A DNA stretch of 26,786 nucleotides from Bacillota bacterium (GCA_023412005.1 JAEYOE010000018.1:1-26786); one strand, 5' to 3'; numbered from the stretch's first letter, positions 16,236 to 23,548 are shown. A program made the numbers and translations. The notes: a model not told the origin generated them from the sequence alone.

Positions 16236-16928
16236 TTAATTTGACCTCGCCCCAAATACGGCCGTCCCAATCCTGACCACATTTGAGCCTTCTTCTATGG
16301 CAGCTTCATAATCGTCCGACATACCCATTGACAGGTATTCAAAACCGGCATATTGTTGCTTGAACCGATCGAAAAGGTTTCGCATTTTTTCAAAATACGG
16401 TCTGTTATCATCCGCTTTAACGGCCGCCGGCGGAATTGCCATGAGCCCTTTTAAACGGATTCTCCTCATTACAGACACGTCCTGCAAAAAACGCTCCAGA
16501 TCCTCTTCAAATATGCCCGACTTTGTCGGTTCTTTTCCGATATTGAGCTGCACAAGCGCAGAGATCTCCGTGCCATTTTTTTCGCACTGTTTTTGAATCT
16601 CCTGCGCAAGGAAAAGCCTGTCAAGCGAATGCAGCAAGGTTACCCCGTCAAGAATAAACTTAACCTTATTCGTCTGCAGCGGCCCGATGATATGCCAGTT
16701 CAGTGTATCCGGCAACACCTCACGTTTTTTCAGATACTCTTGAACATAGTTCTCGCCGAAATCCCGTATGCCGGCCTCTACAGCCTGTCCAACGGCATCG
16801 GCACCCACCGTTTTGCTGACCGCTACGATTGTAATATCGTCGCGACTCCTCCCTGATTTTTTTGCGCTGGCATCAACCCTTTCTTCTATTATTGCGAAAT
16901 TTCTCGCTATATTCGGTATATCGGTCAT
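16236..16928 (-). CDS. yggS: YggS family pyridoxal phosphate homeostasis protein
   Basis: A PLP-binding protein of the YggS/PLPBP (YlmE) family that buffers cellular pyridoxal phosphate; no enzyme activity is established. The 230-residue chain is a single TIM-barrel. The PLP lysine lies in ITIVAVSKT (about residue 39), followed by FGENYVQEYLKK, WHIIGPLQTNK and SLDRLFLAQEI. Near the end are LSMGMSDDYEAAIEEGS and VVRIGTAVFG, which bind the phosphate. All the family motifs are intact. It is encoded right before sepF, the normal place for ylmE. Confidence 0.97.
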   Translation of the reverse strand: MTDIPNIARNFAIIEERVDASAKKSGRSRDDITIVAVSKTVGADAVGQAVEAGIRDFGENYVQEYLKKREVLPDTLNWHIIGPLQTNKVKFILDGVTLLHSLDRLFLAQEIQKQCEKNGTEISALVQLNIGKEPTKSGIFEEDLERFLQDVSVMRRIRLKGLMAIPPAAVKADDNRPYFEKMRNLFDRFKQQYAGFEYLSMGMSDDYEAAIEEGSNVVRIGTAVFGARSN

Positions 16929-16949
16929 TCTTATGACTCCATTAGCGTT

Positions 16950-18131
16950 TTACCATTTTATCTGCTGCCCGACAGACAAACCGGGCTGCCCATCGTACGT
17001 TTTTACCAGCACTGTATTGCCCTTATCAGCCACGATAAGCACCGGGATATACTCTCCCGCAACCGATTCCACATAGTTAATATCGTCAGCCGATTTGACA
17101 CAGCCCTTGGGAATGCTGAAGCTTTCCTGCACACCATATAGCCGAGCCGTTACGCGCCGATCACCGAGCAGCGGACCAATATTATCCTGTATCAGAACAG
17201 TATACACGTATCCATCGTTTTTCGCAAGTTCTGATGCGTCATAGACGACACCGGTGTAAGTGTTGTCCAAATAATCCTCAAATATAATCGAAAAGGTATT
17301 CCCAAGGTGCATCTCGGGAATTTTCTTGTCGGACAAGAGCACCACATACCATTCGTTACTGTTCACAATGCGGTAAAGCGGCGCAGTGCCCTGTTCCTTC
17401 TCGGGTGTCTCCACCGTTTTGCCGTCCAGCACCTCTTCCAGCACATCCCGCGTGAAGCTGCCGATGTTTTCCTTGTTCATCACCGCTTCACATCCGTCAA
17501 AATAAAAGCTGACAATACCGCTCTCGTTGGCGGCAAGCTGGCTGCGCCAAGACGCAAACAGATTGAGCAGTTCAGCCTCCTGCGTATAGTAATCATTAAG
17601 CTGATTGTCAGGCGCCGTCACTTCCCGCAAATGAGCCTTGCGTTCATTCAGCAGCGATTCCATATCGCGTTCCAGCGTCAGCAGTACGGATGAATGATTA
17701 TCAAAAACCGCCTGCTGAATCTCCTGTGCTTTGGCATTTATTCGATTGTTAATATCAATCAGCGTATCGTCGATAACGCCCGCGCGTATAACCTCGGTTT
17801 GATACGTCATGATCTTTTTTTGCAGTTCCAGCAGCTTTGAGAGCGTTTCGTCGTTGTAGCCCCACTTGTAAACCTCGATAACCGGGTCCCCGACATTCAC
17901 CGGCTGCCCTTCCACCGCTATATATTTTGTTTTACCGTAATTCTTTGCTTCGTATACCACCTCATCGCGTACGATGAGCATATCATAGCTTTGGTCGAAC
18001 TCCGCCTTGGCGATCTCCACCGAGGCCAACCGCGGCGGGCTCAGAAGCAGTACCAGTATCACAGCAATCACCGCCACGATACCGATGAGTACAAGATAGA
18101 ACTTCGTTTTCGGTTTTCGCCTGACTGCCAT
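16950..18131 (-). CDS. HlyD-like membrane-anchored protein of the sepF cluster
   Basis: A 393-residue protein with a basic N-terminus, one membrane helix (about 11-31) and a long extracytoplasmic part. The first part resembles the barrel-sandwich arm of HlyD-type adaptors (VIRDE-like MLIVRDEVVYEAKNYGKTKYIAVEGQPVNVGDPVIEVYK), then comes a helical hairpin (about 90-200) and a beta-rich C-terminus. Clostridial genomes often carry such a protein immediately before yggS-sepF, and it is annotated as an HlyD family protein. No ABC transporter or RND partner lies nearby, so export adaptor is not a safe call; a division- or wall-linked role is inferred from the neighbours. AAGGGG lies five bases before the ATG. 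Confidence 0.75.
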   Translation of the reverse strand: MAVRRKPKTKFYLVLIGIVAVIAVILVLLLSPPRLASVEIAKAEFDQSYDMLIVRDEVVYEAKNYGKTKYIAVEGQPVNVGDPVIEVYKWGYNDETLSKLLELQKKIMTYQTEVIRAGVIDDTLIDINNRINAKAQEIQQAVFDNHSSVLLTLERDMESLLNERKAHLREVTAPDNQLNDYYTQEAELLNLFASWRSQLAANESGIVSFYFDGCEAVMNKENIGSFTRDVLEEVLDGKTVETPEKEQGTAPLYRIVNSNEWYVVLLSDKKIPEMHLGNTFSIIFEDYLDNTYTGVVYDASELAKNDGYVYTVLIQDNIGPLLGDRRVTARLYGVQESFSIPKGCVKSADDINYVESVAGEYIPVLIVADKGNTVLVKTYDGQPGLSVGQQIKW

Positions 18132-18242
18132 TCAATCCCCTTCCAAGGTGCTGTCTTTGATAAGTTCTCCGCAGCCGTAAAAACTCCTTTGACTATGTTG
18201 ATAAAAAAAACACGAATCCCCCCGCAGAGCAGAAAGAAAATG

Positions 18243-18641
18243 TCATATTGCGATTTTCACTTCCACGCTGTTGCCGATGCTGTTGTAACAGATCTCCTGA
18301 CACAGCGCCCGCACAAGCGTCAGCCCTCTTCCCCGCTCTTTAAGCAGCGATTCCGACGTGATGCTCGGGCAAGCCTTCTCATACTCAAACCCGCTGCCCG
18401 AATCCGTAATGCTGATAATAAGCAAACCGTTTTTGATTCCGGCTTTAAAAACAACAGGTGCCTTTTTTGAAGGCTTCGTATGCTCAAAACTGTTGACCAA
18501 CAGCTCGTTGATCACCAAAGAAATATTAAAGCGGCATTCATCATTAAGCGGCCTGTGCTTTGAGATACCGTTAAGCACGCCGCTCACAACTCTTTTAATA
18601 TCCTCTATCGATGTAAGCACATACCGGCTTGCATAATTCAT
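18243..18641 (-). CDS. HATPase_c serine-kinase-like anti-sigma regulator
   Basis: A 132-residue GHKL ATPase domain of the RsbW/SpoIIAB type. Residues that bind ATP are intact: the N-box INELLVNSFEH (Glu46, Asn50), the G1 box DSGSGFEYE (Asp80, Gly82, Gly84) and the G2 box ERGRGLTLVRALC (Gly104, Gly106). Family members bind a sigma factor or phosphorylate an STAS antagonist. The frame is open to an ATG at 18671, but that codon lies inside a hairpin; the ATG at 18641 starts the conserved domain. It stands about 97 bases after the sigma gene and is a likely second anti-sigma or kinase in this cassette, which is inference. Confidence 0.85.
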   Translation of the reverse strand: MNYASRYVLTSIEDIKRVVSGVLNGISKHRPLNDECRFNISLVINELLVNSFEHTKPSKKAPVVFKAGIKNGLLIISITDSGSGFEYEKACPSITSESLLKERGRGLTLVRALCQEICYNSIGNSVEVKIAI

Positions 18642-18652
18642 ACAAAGACACC

Positions 18653-18704
18653 AAGAAGCACACAGTATCATGCCGCGTAAAAGAGTACGCGCACCGTGCT
18701 TCTT
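18653..18704 (-). other. Two-tier hairpin between sigma factor gene and HATPase gene
   Basis: Outer arms AAGAAGCAC/GTGCTTCTT (9 bp, perfect) enclose inner arms GCGTA/TACGC (5 bp, six-base loop). On the minus strand the 3' arm is U-rich (CTTCTT, then GGTGTCTTTG) without a clean run. It could act as a partial terminator or attenuator that sets the HATPase below the sigma factor. Confidence 0.6.
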
Positions 18705-18738
18705 ACATCTATATACCCATTAGATAGGGCATCCAAAC

Positions 18739-19488
18739 CTATTTTTCATAGAAATTTCTAAACTTGACCAGTATCCTTCGCTCTATGCGTGATATGTACA
18801 TCTGAGAAACGCCGAGCATCCCCGCAACCTCACGCTGACTCAAATCATTCTCGTAGCGCTGCCGGATGACCTGCCTTTCAATTTCGCTCAGATGGTCGAA
18901 GCAATACGCAAGGTAATCTCTGTCTTCGATCTTTTCATATGCATTGTCGGTACTGCCGACCAATTTGATAAATTTCGTATCCTCGTTCAGTGCGATGTAA
19001 TTATCGAGCGAAGCCGCATAACCGGCCGACTGTGCTTCCATCAGCTCGAGCACGCGCTCCACGCTTAATCCAAGGTACTCCGCAATATTCTCCGGCGTAG
19101 CCCCGTGCCCCATTTTCGCCGACAGCACGCTTTTGGCTTCATCGAGCTTTCTGATCATTTCACTTTCGCGCCGAGAAATGCGGATCATTCGCGTTTTATC
19201 GCGGAAGTAATTTTTTATTTCACCCACGAGTGTCGGAGTTGCAAAGCTCGCGAATTTAACGCCGCGCGCGCTCTCGTACCGGTCAAGCGCCTTCACAAGT
19301 GCCAGCGATGCCACTTGAAACAGGTCGTCGAATTCCACGCCTCTGCCCACAAATTTCTTGGCTACAATCTCAGCAATGTACAAGTATTTCTCGAGTATGA
19401 AGTTTCTCAGCGCTTCATCGCGGCTATTCTCATAACGCTCAAACAGCGCCTGTTCATTGAGACTCGCCCATCGCTCACTCATAGTCAT
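18739..19488 (-). CDS. Sigma-B/F/G-type RNA polymerase sigma factor
   Basis: A group 3 sigma-70 factor of about 249 residues. Region 2 is clear: YLYIAEIVAKKFVGRGVEFDDLFQVASLALVKALDRYE and FASFATPTLVGEIKNYFRD, typical of the SigB/SigF/SigG subgroup. Region 3 follows (ISRRESEMIRKLDEAK, ATPENIAEYLGLSVERVLEL) and region 4 ends with the helix-turn-helix LSQREVAGMLGVSQMYISRIERRIL. The start is uncertain: ATGs at 19488 and 19482 and a TTG at 19497 are in frame; the two ATGs fit AAGGGG and GGGG ribosome sites better. It follows an STAS and an RsbW-like gene, so its activity is probably set by partner switching. Whether it serves stress or sporulation cannot be told; SpoIIA-type gene order (AA-AB-AC) is the same. 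Confidence 0.93.
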   Translation of the reverse strand: MTMSERWASLNEQALFERYENSRDEALRNFILEKYLYIAEIVAKKFVGRGVEFDDLFQVASLALVKALDRYESARGVKFASFATPTLVGEIKNYFRDKTRMIRISRRESEMIRKLDEAKSVLSAKMGHGATPENIAEYLGLSVERVLELMEAQSAGYAASLDNYIALNEDTKFIKLVGSTDNAYEKIEDRDYLAYCFDHLSEIERQVIRQRYENDLSQREVAGMLGVSQMYISRIERRILVKFRNFYEK

Positions 19489-19529
19489 CCCCAGCAAAAC
19501 CCCTTAAAGCAGCGCTTTTCGGGAAAATA

Positions 19530-19898
19530 TCATAACAAAAGAGTCTTTTTCAGGCGCACGCTATTCACCACGTCGCCGTTCCGGCCTATCTCGCAGGTAT
19601 CCACCAGCGCGTCCAGCAGATACTGGCTTAAACCGTCAGAGTCCGCTGCGGCTTGCGCCGCGCCGCCCTGCGCCTCAAACAAAAGCTCAAGGCCGCTTTG
19701 AACGGTCAGGCTCAATTCGATCTGCTGCGCACCGGACGACAGCAGCAGCGTACATGCCTCGGCGCTCGCCACTTTTAAGTCTTCTATATCCTCAATATCA
19801 AAGCCAGCCCTTTCGGCCACAGCGGAAACCGTAAGCCTCATCGCCAGTATGTAGTCGGGCCGGGCCGGGAATTGCAGACGTATGACGTCGCCGTTCAC
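19530..19898 (-). CDS. RsbW-like anti-sigma factor with degenerate ATP site
   Basis: A 122-residue protein in the RsbW/SpoIIAB position, between the STAS and sigma genes. The beginning fits the family (IRLQFPARPDYILAMRLTVSAVAERAG, then IEDLKVASAEACTLLL). The N-box, normally E-A-x-x-N, reads Glu47-Ala-Cys-Thr-Leu51, so the magnesium-binding Asn is missing. I also see no D-x-G-x-G G1 box and no G-x-G G2 box; the tail reads DSDGLSQYLLDALVD and ends with hydrophobic residues. ATP binding and kinase activity are therefore doubtful, though sigma binding may remain. Its ATG overlaps the upstream stop by four bases. Confidence 0.8.
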   Translation of the reverse strand: MNGDVIRLQFPARPDYILAMRLTVSAVAERAGFDIEDIEDLKVASAEACTLLLSSGAQQIELSLTVQSGLELLFEAQGGAAQAAADSDGLSQYLLDALVDTCEIGRNGDVVNSVRLKKTLLL

Positions 19899-20215
19899 GC
19901 TTCATCCACCTCGATCAGAAAGATTTTATCAAGTCCTGTCAACGTGAAAATCTTGGCGATATACGGCTTCATATTGATTATGCTGATCTGTTTTTTTGCC
20001 TCTTTCACCTTTTTAAGCGCACTGACCAGCACACCGAGCCCCGTTGAATCGATGTATTTCAAGCTCGCGCAATCCAACACAATATCCGCCTTCTTCTCGT
20101 CGATCATCGCGTGCAGCTCGGATTTTAAGCTCTCGGCGTTATAAATATCGACTTCGCCATACAGATGCACATCCCATCTGTTTTGGCTTTCATCATAATT
20201 CGCGTCCAAAAGCAT
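19895..20215 (-). CDS. STAS-domain anti-sigma factor antagonist (RsbV-like)
   Basis: A 106-residue single STAS domain. The phosphorylatable serine is Ser57 in LKYIDSTGLGVLVSALKK, the hallmark of RsbV and SpoIIAA. The unphosphorylated form would bind the anti-sigma partner and release the sigma factor. GGAGGGG lies six bases before the ATG. The stop overlaps the next gene (ATGA). No PP2C phosphatase of the RsbU/SpoIIE type is in the window, so the activating input must lie elsewhere. Confidence 0.92.
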   Translation of the reverse strand: MLLDANYDESQNRWDVHLYGEVDIYNAESLKSELHAMIDEKKADIVLDCASLKYIDSTGLGVLVSALKKVKEAKKQISIINMKPYIAKIFTLTGLDKIFLIEVDEA

Positions 20216-20363
20216 CAGCCACCCCTCCCTTCTGCAAATAAGCGCGCCATACGCGTGCCATTATCGTGCTGTTTGGTGCCGCTCTTCGCGGATACAGCCA
20301 TGTTTTTCAGCACAAATTGATTATAAATACCGCCTTTTAAAGACGGATTGCATTCCTTACCGC

Positions 20364-20682
20364 TTAGCACACAGTTAAAATCTTGTCTATGTTTGCAAGT
20401 CTGTTCTTTTTAATCCAGGCGATGATATCTTCTCGTTGAGTATTTCATGGCGCATGCCGCCGTAAACATTAAACTTATTCAGCGTGCCGAACACCAGCGA
20501 ATGCAAAAATGGCGACCGATGCCTGCGCCCGCACATCGCCATGATGACGCGCGCAAACCCTCGCACCAGCGCGATCAACGGTGCACTGACCCGAACGGTG
20601 CCTTGGGCGTTTCAGCCCCCCACTTGTAAGCGTGTATCACCGTTCCGTCGGACGAATGAAAGCTTAACTCGTATGGTTTCAT
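20364..20682 (-). pseudogene. Decayed alpha/beta hydrolase (lysophospholipase-type) remnant
   Basis: Three pieces of one protein family lie in order in different frames. The first starts at the ATG at 20682 with a good ribosome site (GGGGGAAG) and reads MKPYEFSFHSSDGTVIHAYKW, then meets a stop after about 35 codons. The second (within 20387-20578) reads VIMAMCGRRHRSPFLHSLVFG, matching the cap region of clostridial lysophospholipases. It runs straight into YGGMRHEILNE, which belongs near the C-terminus (catalytic His). A further frameshift is needed to read DIIAWIKKN, the expected last helix. The catalytic serine region is missing. At about 100 codons against some 300 for the intact family, this is a deletion-ridden remnant. 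Confidence 0.8.
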
Positions 20683-20720
20683 AGGCTTCCCCCCGCCAAT
20701 CATATCATTTCCAATATTCT

Positions 20721-20750
20721 TTGTAAATACTGCACTGCACGTGATATAAT
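20721..20750 (+). promoter_or_regulatory. Promoter of glpP
   Basis: TTGTAA (20721-20726), an 18-base spacer and TATAAT (20745-20750) lie 31 bases before the glpP ATG. The AGGAGG ribosome site is at 20768-20773. Confidence 0.75.
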
Positions 20751-20780
20751 ACGCACGAATGAAGCAAAGGAGGCACCTGC

Positions 20781-21350
20781 ATGCATGACTATGTTGAAGC
20801 CATCATAGACAGCCCTGTGATTGCCGCGGTTCAAAACCGGCAGTCGCTTGAGCGTGCGCTCAGCCTCGGTGTTCCCACCGTGTTTCTGATCAATACCGAT
20901 ATCTTTTCTGCCAAGGCGCTGGTGGACACCGCCAAGAAAAGCGACACCCGTGTGTTCTTGCATATGGACCTGATTGACGGCCTCGCGGCCAGCACGCGCG
21001 CACTGGATTACGTGCAGACGAGCATGAGCCCGAGCGGCATCATCAGCACACGCTCCGCGCTTGTGAAATACGCGCGAGATCAAGGCATTTTCGCCATACA
21101 GCGTTTCTTCATGGTGGACAACGCATCTTATGAGAACGCCGTTCGTTCCGCCGCCAAGATCCGCCCGTCGATGATCGAGCTGATGCCCGGCATTATACCG
21201 AGCGTGATCAAACGGTTTACGCACGATGTTGACATTCCCGTTATCGCTGGCGGACTGATCACCGAACGCAAGCAGGTGATTGATGCGCTTTCCAGCGGCG
21301 CGATCGGTGTATCAACAGGGCGCGAACCGCTCTGGACCGAAAACAGCTAA
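20781..21350 (+). CDS. glpP: Glycerol-3-phosphate responsive antiterminator GlpP
   Basis: GlpP binds glycerol 3-phosphate and lets RNA polymerase read through terminators in the leaders of glp genes. The 189-residue product matches the family along its length: PVIAAVQNRQSLERAL, TVFLINTDIF, VFLHMDLIDGLA, SPSGIISTRSALVKYARDQG, FAIQRFFMVDNAS, IELMPGIIPSVI, IPVIAGGLIT and GAIGVSTGREPLW. AGGAGG is seven bases before the ATG. It is one of only two plus-strand genes here and its 3' end overlaps the converging carbonic-anhydrase-like gene by four bases. No glpF, glpK, glpD or dha gene is in the window, so its targets are elsewhere. Confidence 0.95.
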   Translation: MHDYVEAIIDSPVIAAVQNRQSLERALSLGVPTVFLINTDIFSAKALVDTAKKSDTRVFLHMDLIDGLAASTRALDYVQTSMSPSGIISTRSALVKYARDQGIFAIQRFFMVDNASYENAVRSAAKIRPSMIELMPGIIPSVIKRFTHDVDIPVIAGGLITERKQVIDALSSGAIGVSTGREPLWTENS

Positions 21351-21862
21351 CGAATGATACCCGTCTTGATGTAATTCTTGCTCTGCTGTATGTAATGTGC
21401 AACACGCTCGGCGTTGCTTTTTATTTCGTCCTGCGTTGTGTTGCGCACAATTTTGTACGGGTTGCCGAACACCACGCTGTTATCCGGAATCACATTGCCG
21501 CCGGGTATCAGTGTGCCTGCGCCGATGATGCAGTTCTTGCCAATCTTGGCCGCATCCAGTACGATCGCGCCCATGCCTATTGATGAGCCGTCCCCGATAT
21601 CGCACGAGTGCAGTATGGCGCCGTGCCCCACCGTCACATCATTGCCGATGATCATCGGCAGGTGCGTGGTATGCAGCAGGCAGCCGTCCTGAATGTTTGT
21701 ACGTTCACCGATGTCGATATGCGCCACATCACCGCGCACCACGGCGCACGGCCACACGCTTGACTCTCTGCGCAGCGTCACATCACCTATCACCACCGCC
21801 GCGGAATGCACATACGCGGTTCTATCTCGCCCTGGGTCTTTTCCGCTTATCGCCTGTATCAT
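21347..21862 (-). CDS. Gamma carbonic anhydrase-like hexapeptide-repeat protein
   Basis: A 171-residue left-handed beta-helix protein of the YrdA/PaaY/gamma-carbonic-anhydrase group. The hexapeptide repeats run from about residue 20 to 125 (VVIGDVTLRRESSVWPCAVVRGD, IDIGERTNIQDGCLLH, MIIGNDVTVGHGAILHSCDIG, SSIGMGAIVLD, CIIGAGTLI). The three zinc histidines expected are those in CLLH, VGH and AILH. It ends in a C-terminal helix. Many members of this family have no proven carbonic anhydrase activity. The ATG overlaps the stop of the SCIFF maturase gene (ATGA), so the two are co-translated. Confidence 0.92.
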   Translation of the reverse strand: MIQAISGKDPGRDRTAYVHSAAVVIGDVTLRRESSVWPCAVVRGDVAHIDIGERTNIQDGCLLHTTHLPMIIGNDVTVGHGAILHSCDIGDGSSIGMGAIVLDAAKIGKNCIIGAGTLIPGGNVIPDNSVVFGNPYKIVRNTTQDEIKSNAERVAHYIQQSKNYIKTGIIR

Positions 21863-23184
21863 ACATCCTCCGTCTGCTCCAGCGCCGTCATACCGATGGC
21901 AATCTCGAGCCTTTTTCGTTGCATCTCACAGCCAATGCGGTATGGCTGCAGCATGTCGCCGTTCGTGTTCACGTTCGCCGCCGCGCACCCGCCGCTGCAA
22001 TAATACTTCGCCCAGCACGTTTGGCAGTCGTCCATGTTATTTATGTTACAGTCTTCAAACTGCTTGGATACCGTTTGATTCAGCCCCGGCTCATACACAC
22101 TGCCGAGCCTGTACTTCTCCTGCCCCACGAACTGATGGCACGGGTAAATCTCTCCCGTGGGCGCAACGGCGACATATTCCGTGCCCGCGCCGCACCCTCT
22201 CACGCGTTTGGCCCGGCACGGCCCCGCTCCCAAATCCACCATGAAGTGAAAGAACGTAAAGCCGTTCCCGTTTTTGCGCCGCCGCGCGTATTCCGCCGCG
22301 AGCCGGTCGTATTCGGCGAATATGGCAGGCAGGTGTTCTTCCTTGATGGCGTTTGCGCCTGATGTCACCACCGGCTCAATAGACAGGCCCCAAAAGCCCA
22401 TGTCCGCGACGTGCAGCACATCCTCAGCAAAATCAAGGTTGTCTGCCGTGAACGTGCCGCGCACGTAATATTCGCCTTCGCGATTCAGCAGCAGCTTCTT
22501 TGCGTTCTCCGCAACGCGGTCGTAGCTGCCGCGGCCGCCCGCCGTCTTTCTTACGGCATCGTGCACATGCGGCCGCCCGTCGATGCTGACCACCACGTTG
22601 TTCATCTCTTTATTGATATAATCGCGCATCTCGTCGGTGACGCGGTACGCGTTGGTGGTCACCGTGAATCGAAAGTTCTTATTGTGCGCGGCTTCAATGC
22701 TTCGTGCGTAGCTGACCGTTTCTTTCAGTACCTCGAAGTTCAGCAGCGGTTCGCCGCCGAAAAAGTCGATCTCGAGGTTGCGCCGTGTGCCCGATGCCTG
22801 AATCAAAAAATCAATCGCGGCTTTGGCGGTCTGCTCGCTCATCAGCTCGCGCCGTCCCGCAAACGCCCCGCCCTTGGCAAAGCAGTAGTCACAGCGCAGG
22901 TTGCAGTCGTGCGCGAGGTGCAGGCACATCGCTTTCACGACGTTTTCAGGGCTGTCTTCATCGACCAAAGGGTCTGAGAACAGCAGGCCGTCATCCTTCA
23001 GCGCCGCGATTTCCTCCATAATGGGGCCGCCGACGTTAAGCGCCTCGGTAATGTCGCCGCCGTTGTTCTGAATGGCTTCCAGCTGTTTCACGGCTTCGAA
23101 CGCTTCATCGTCGAGCACGTGGATGCTGCCTGTTTCGACGTCCAGCACAAAGCCGGTTTCGCCGTATTTAAACGCGTGTATCAA
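21859..23184 (-). CDS. scfB: Thioether cross-link-forming SCIFF peptide maturase (radical SAM/SPASM)
   Basis: This radical SAM enzyme (ScfB, called CteB in Clostridium thermocellum) installs a thioether bond in the SCIFF precursor. The 441-residue chain has an N-terminal peptide-binding (RRE-like) part, then the radical SAM cluster at Cys94, Cys98 and Cys101 (DCNLRCDYCFAKGGAF) and EIDFFGGEPLLNFE. The C-terminal SPASM region has Cys in VRGCGAGTEYVAVAPTG, IYPCHQF and the CNINNMDDCQTC...YYCSGGC run that binds two auxiliary [4Fe-4S] clusters. I start at the TTG at 23184 because AAGGAGA lies five bases before it. Its substrate is the peptide encoded at 23861-24007, 676 bases upstream rather than adjacent. 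Confidence 0.96.
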   Translation of the reverse strand: MIHAFKYGETGFVLDVETGSIHVLDDEAFEAVKQLEAIQNNGGDITEALNVGGPIMEEIAALKDDGLLFSDPLVDEDSPENVVKAMCLHLAHDCNLRCDYCFAKGGAFAGRRELMSEQTAKAAIDFLIQASGTRRNLEIDFFGGEPLLNFEVLKETVSYARSIEAAHNKNFRFTVTTNAYRVTDEMRDYINKEMNNVVVSIDGRPHVHDAVRKTAGGRGSYDRVAENAKKLLLNREGEYYVRGTFTADNLDFAEDVLHVADMGFWGLSIEPVVTSGANAIKEEHLPAIFAEYDRLAAEYARRRKNGNGFTFFHFMVDLGAGPCRAKRVRGCGAGTEYVAVAPTGEIYPCHQFVGQEKYRLGSVYEPGLNQTVSKQFEDCNINNMDDCQTCWAKYYCSGGCAAANVNTNGDMLQPYRIGCEMQRKRLEIAIGMTALEQTEDV

Positions 23185-23220
23185 TGGATTCTCCTTGTGT
23201 TAGATAAATTATACGCCTGT

Positions 23221-23267
23221 CAATCTCCGTCACGCTTCGCGTGCCACCTCCTTTCAAAAGGAGGCTT
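23221..23267 (+). repeat. Bipartite palindromic repeat, copy R1
   Basis: CTCCGTCA, a small hairpin CACGC-ttc-GCGTG (23231-23243), CCA, and a second hairpin CCTCCTT/AAGGAGG (23247-23264). It shares the order CCGTCA - hairpin - TGCCACCTCC - hairpin with the copy at 23573-23637, read on the other strand. Confidence 0.7.
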
Positions 23268-23387
23268 AGGTCACTGTGCAGGCAAAAGCTCTTCTGGCAC
23301 TCTTCTGTTCCTCAATTCACTAGATAAAAAAGAGATACCTGTACCCCGAAGGGGTATACCAACATGTCAAGCTTAACGTAGCTACAC

Positions 23388-23429
23388 GGAACGACATACC
23401 CCATTCGGGGCACAAGCGGAGGTCGTTCC
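23388..23429. repeat. GGAACGAC inverted-repeat element
   Basis: Arms GGAACGAC (23388-23395) and GTCGTTCC (23422-23429) enclose CCCC-attc-GGGG. The inner part, read on the minus strand, is nearly the same as the hairpin at 23341-23359 (GTACCCCGAAGGGGTATAC), so two related units lie in opposite orientation. Confidence 0.65.
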
Positions 23430-23505
23430 CTACAATTCGGCGCATTATAGGCTCCTTTGGCAAAAAAGCTGTCAGCGCAAAATGACTTAAGGATTGTCTA
23501 TGTGC

Positions 23506-23548
23506 GTTCGCAGACTGAACGACAGCTATCATTAACGAGAGTGCGCAC
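23506..23548 (+). repeat. 43-base direct repeat, copy A
   Basis: It starts GTTCGCAGACTGAAC and ends AGTGCGCAC. Copy B at 23740-23782 has the same length and matches at 34 of 43 positions by my count. Confidence 0.75.

Noticed and set aside
18132..18242. Terminator after the second HATPase gene
   Set aside because: A run of eight T follows on the minus strand, but I could not pair a stable stem in front of it.
20700..21224. 174-codon minus-strand frame over glpP
   Set aside because: It is antisense to the well-conserved glpP; the product is His/Arg-rich with no domain.
23341..23429. CRISPR-like array of palindromic repeats
   Set aside because: There are no regular repeat-spacer units, unit sequences differ in length and orientation, and no cas genes are near.
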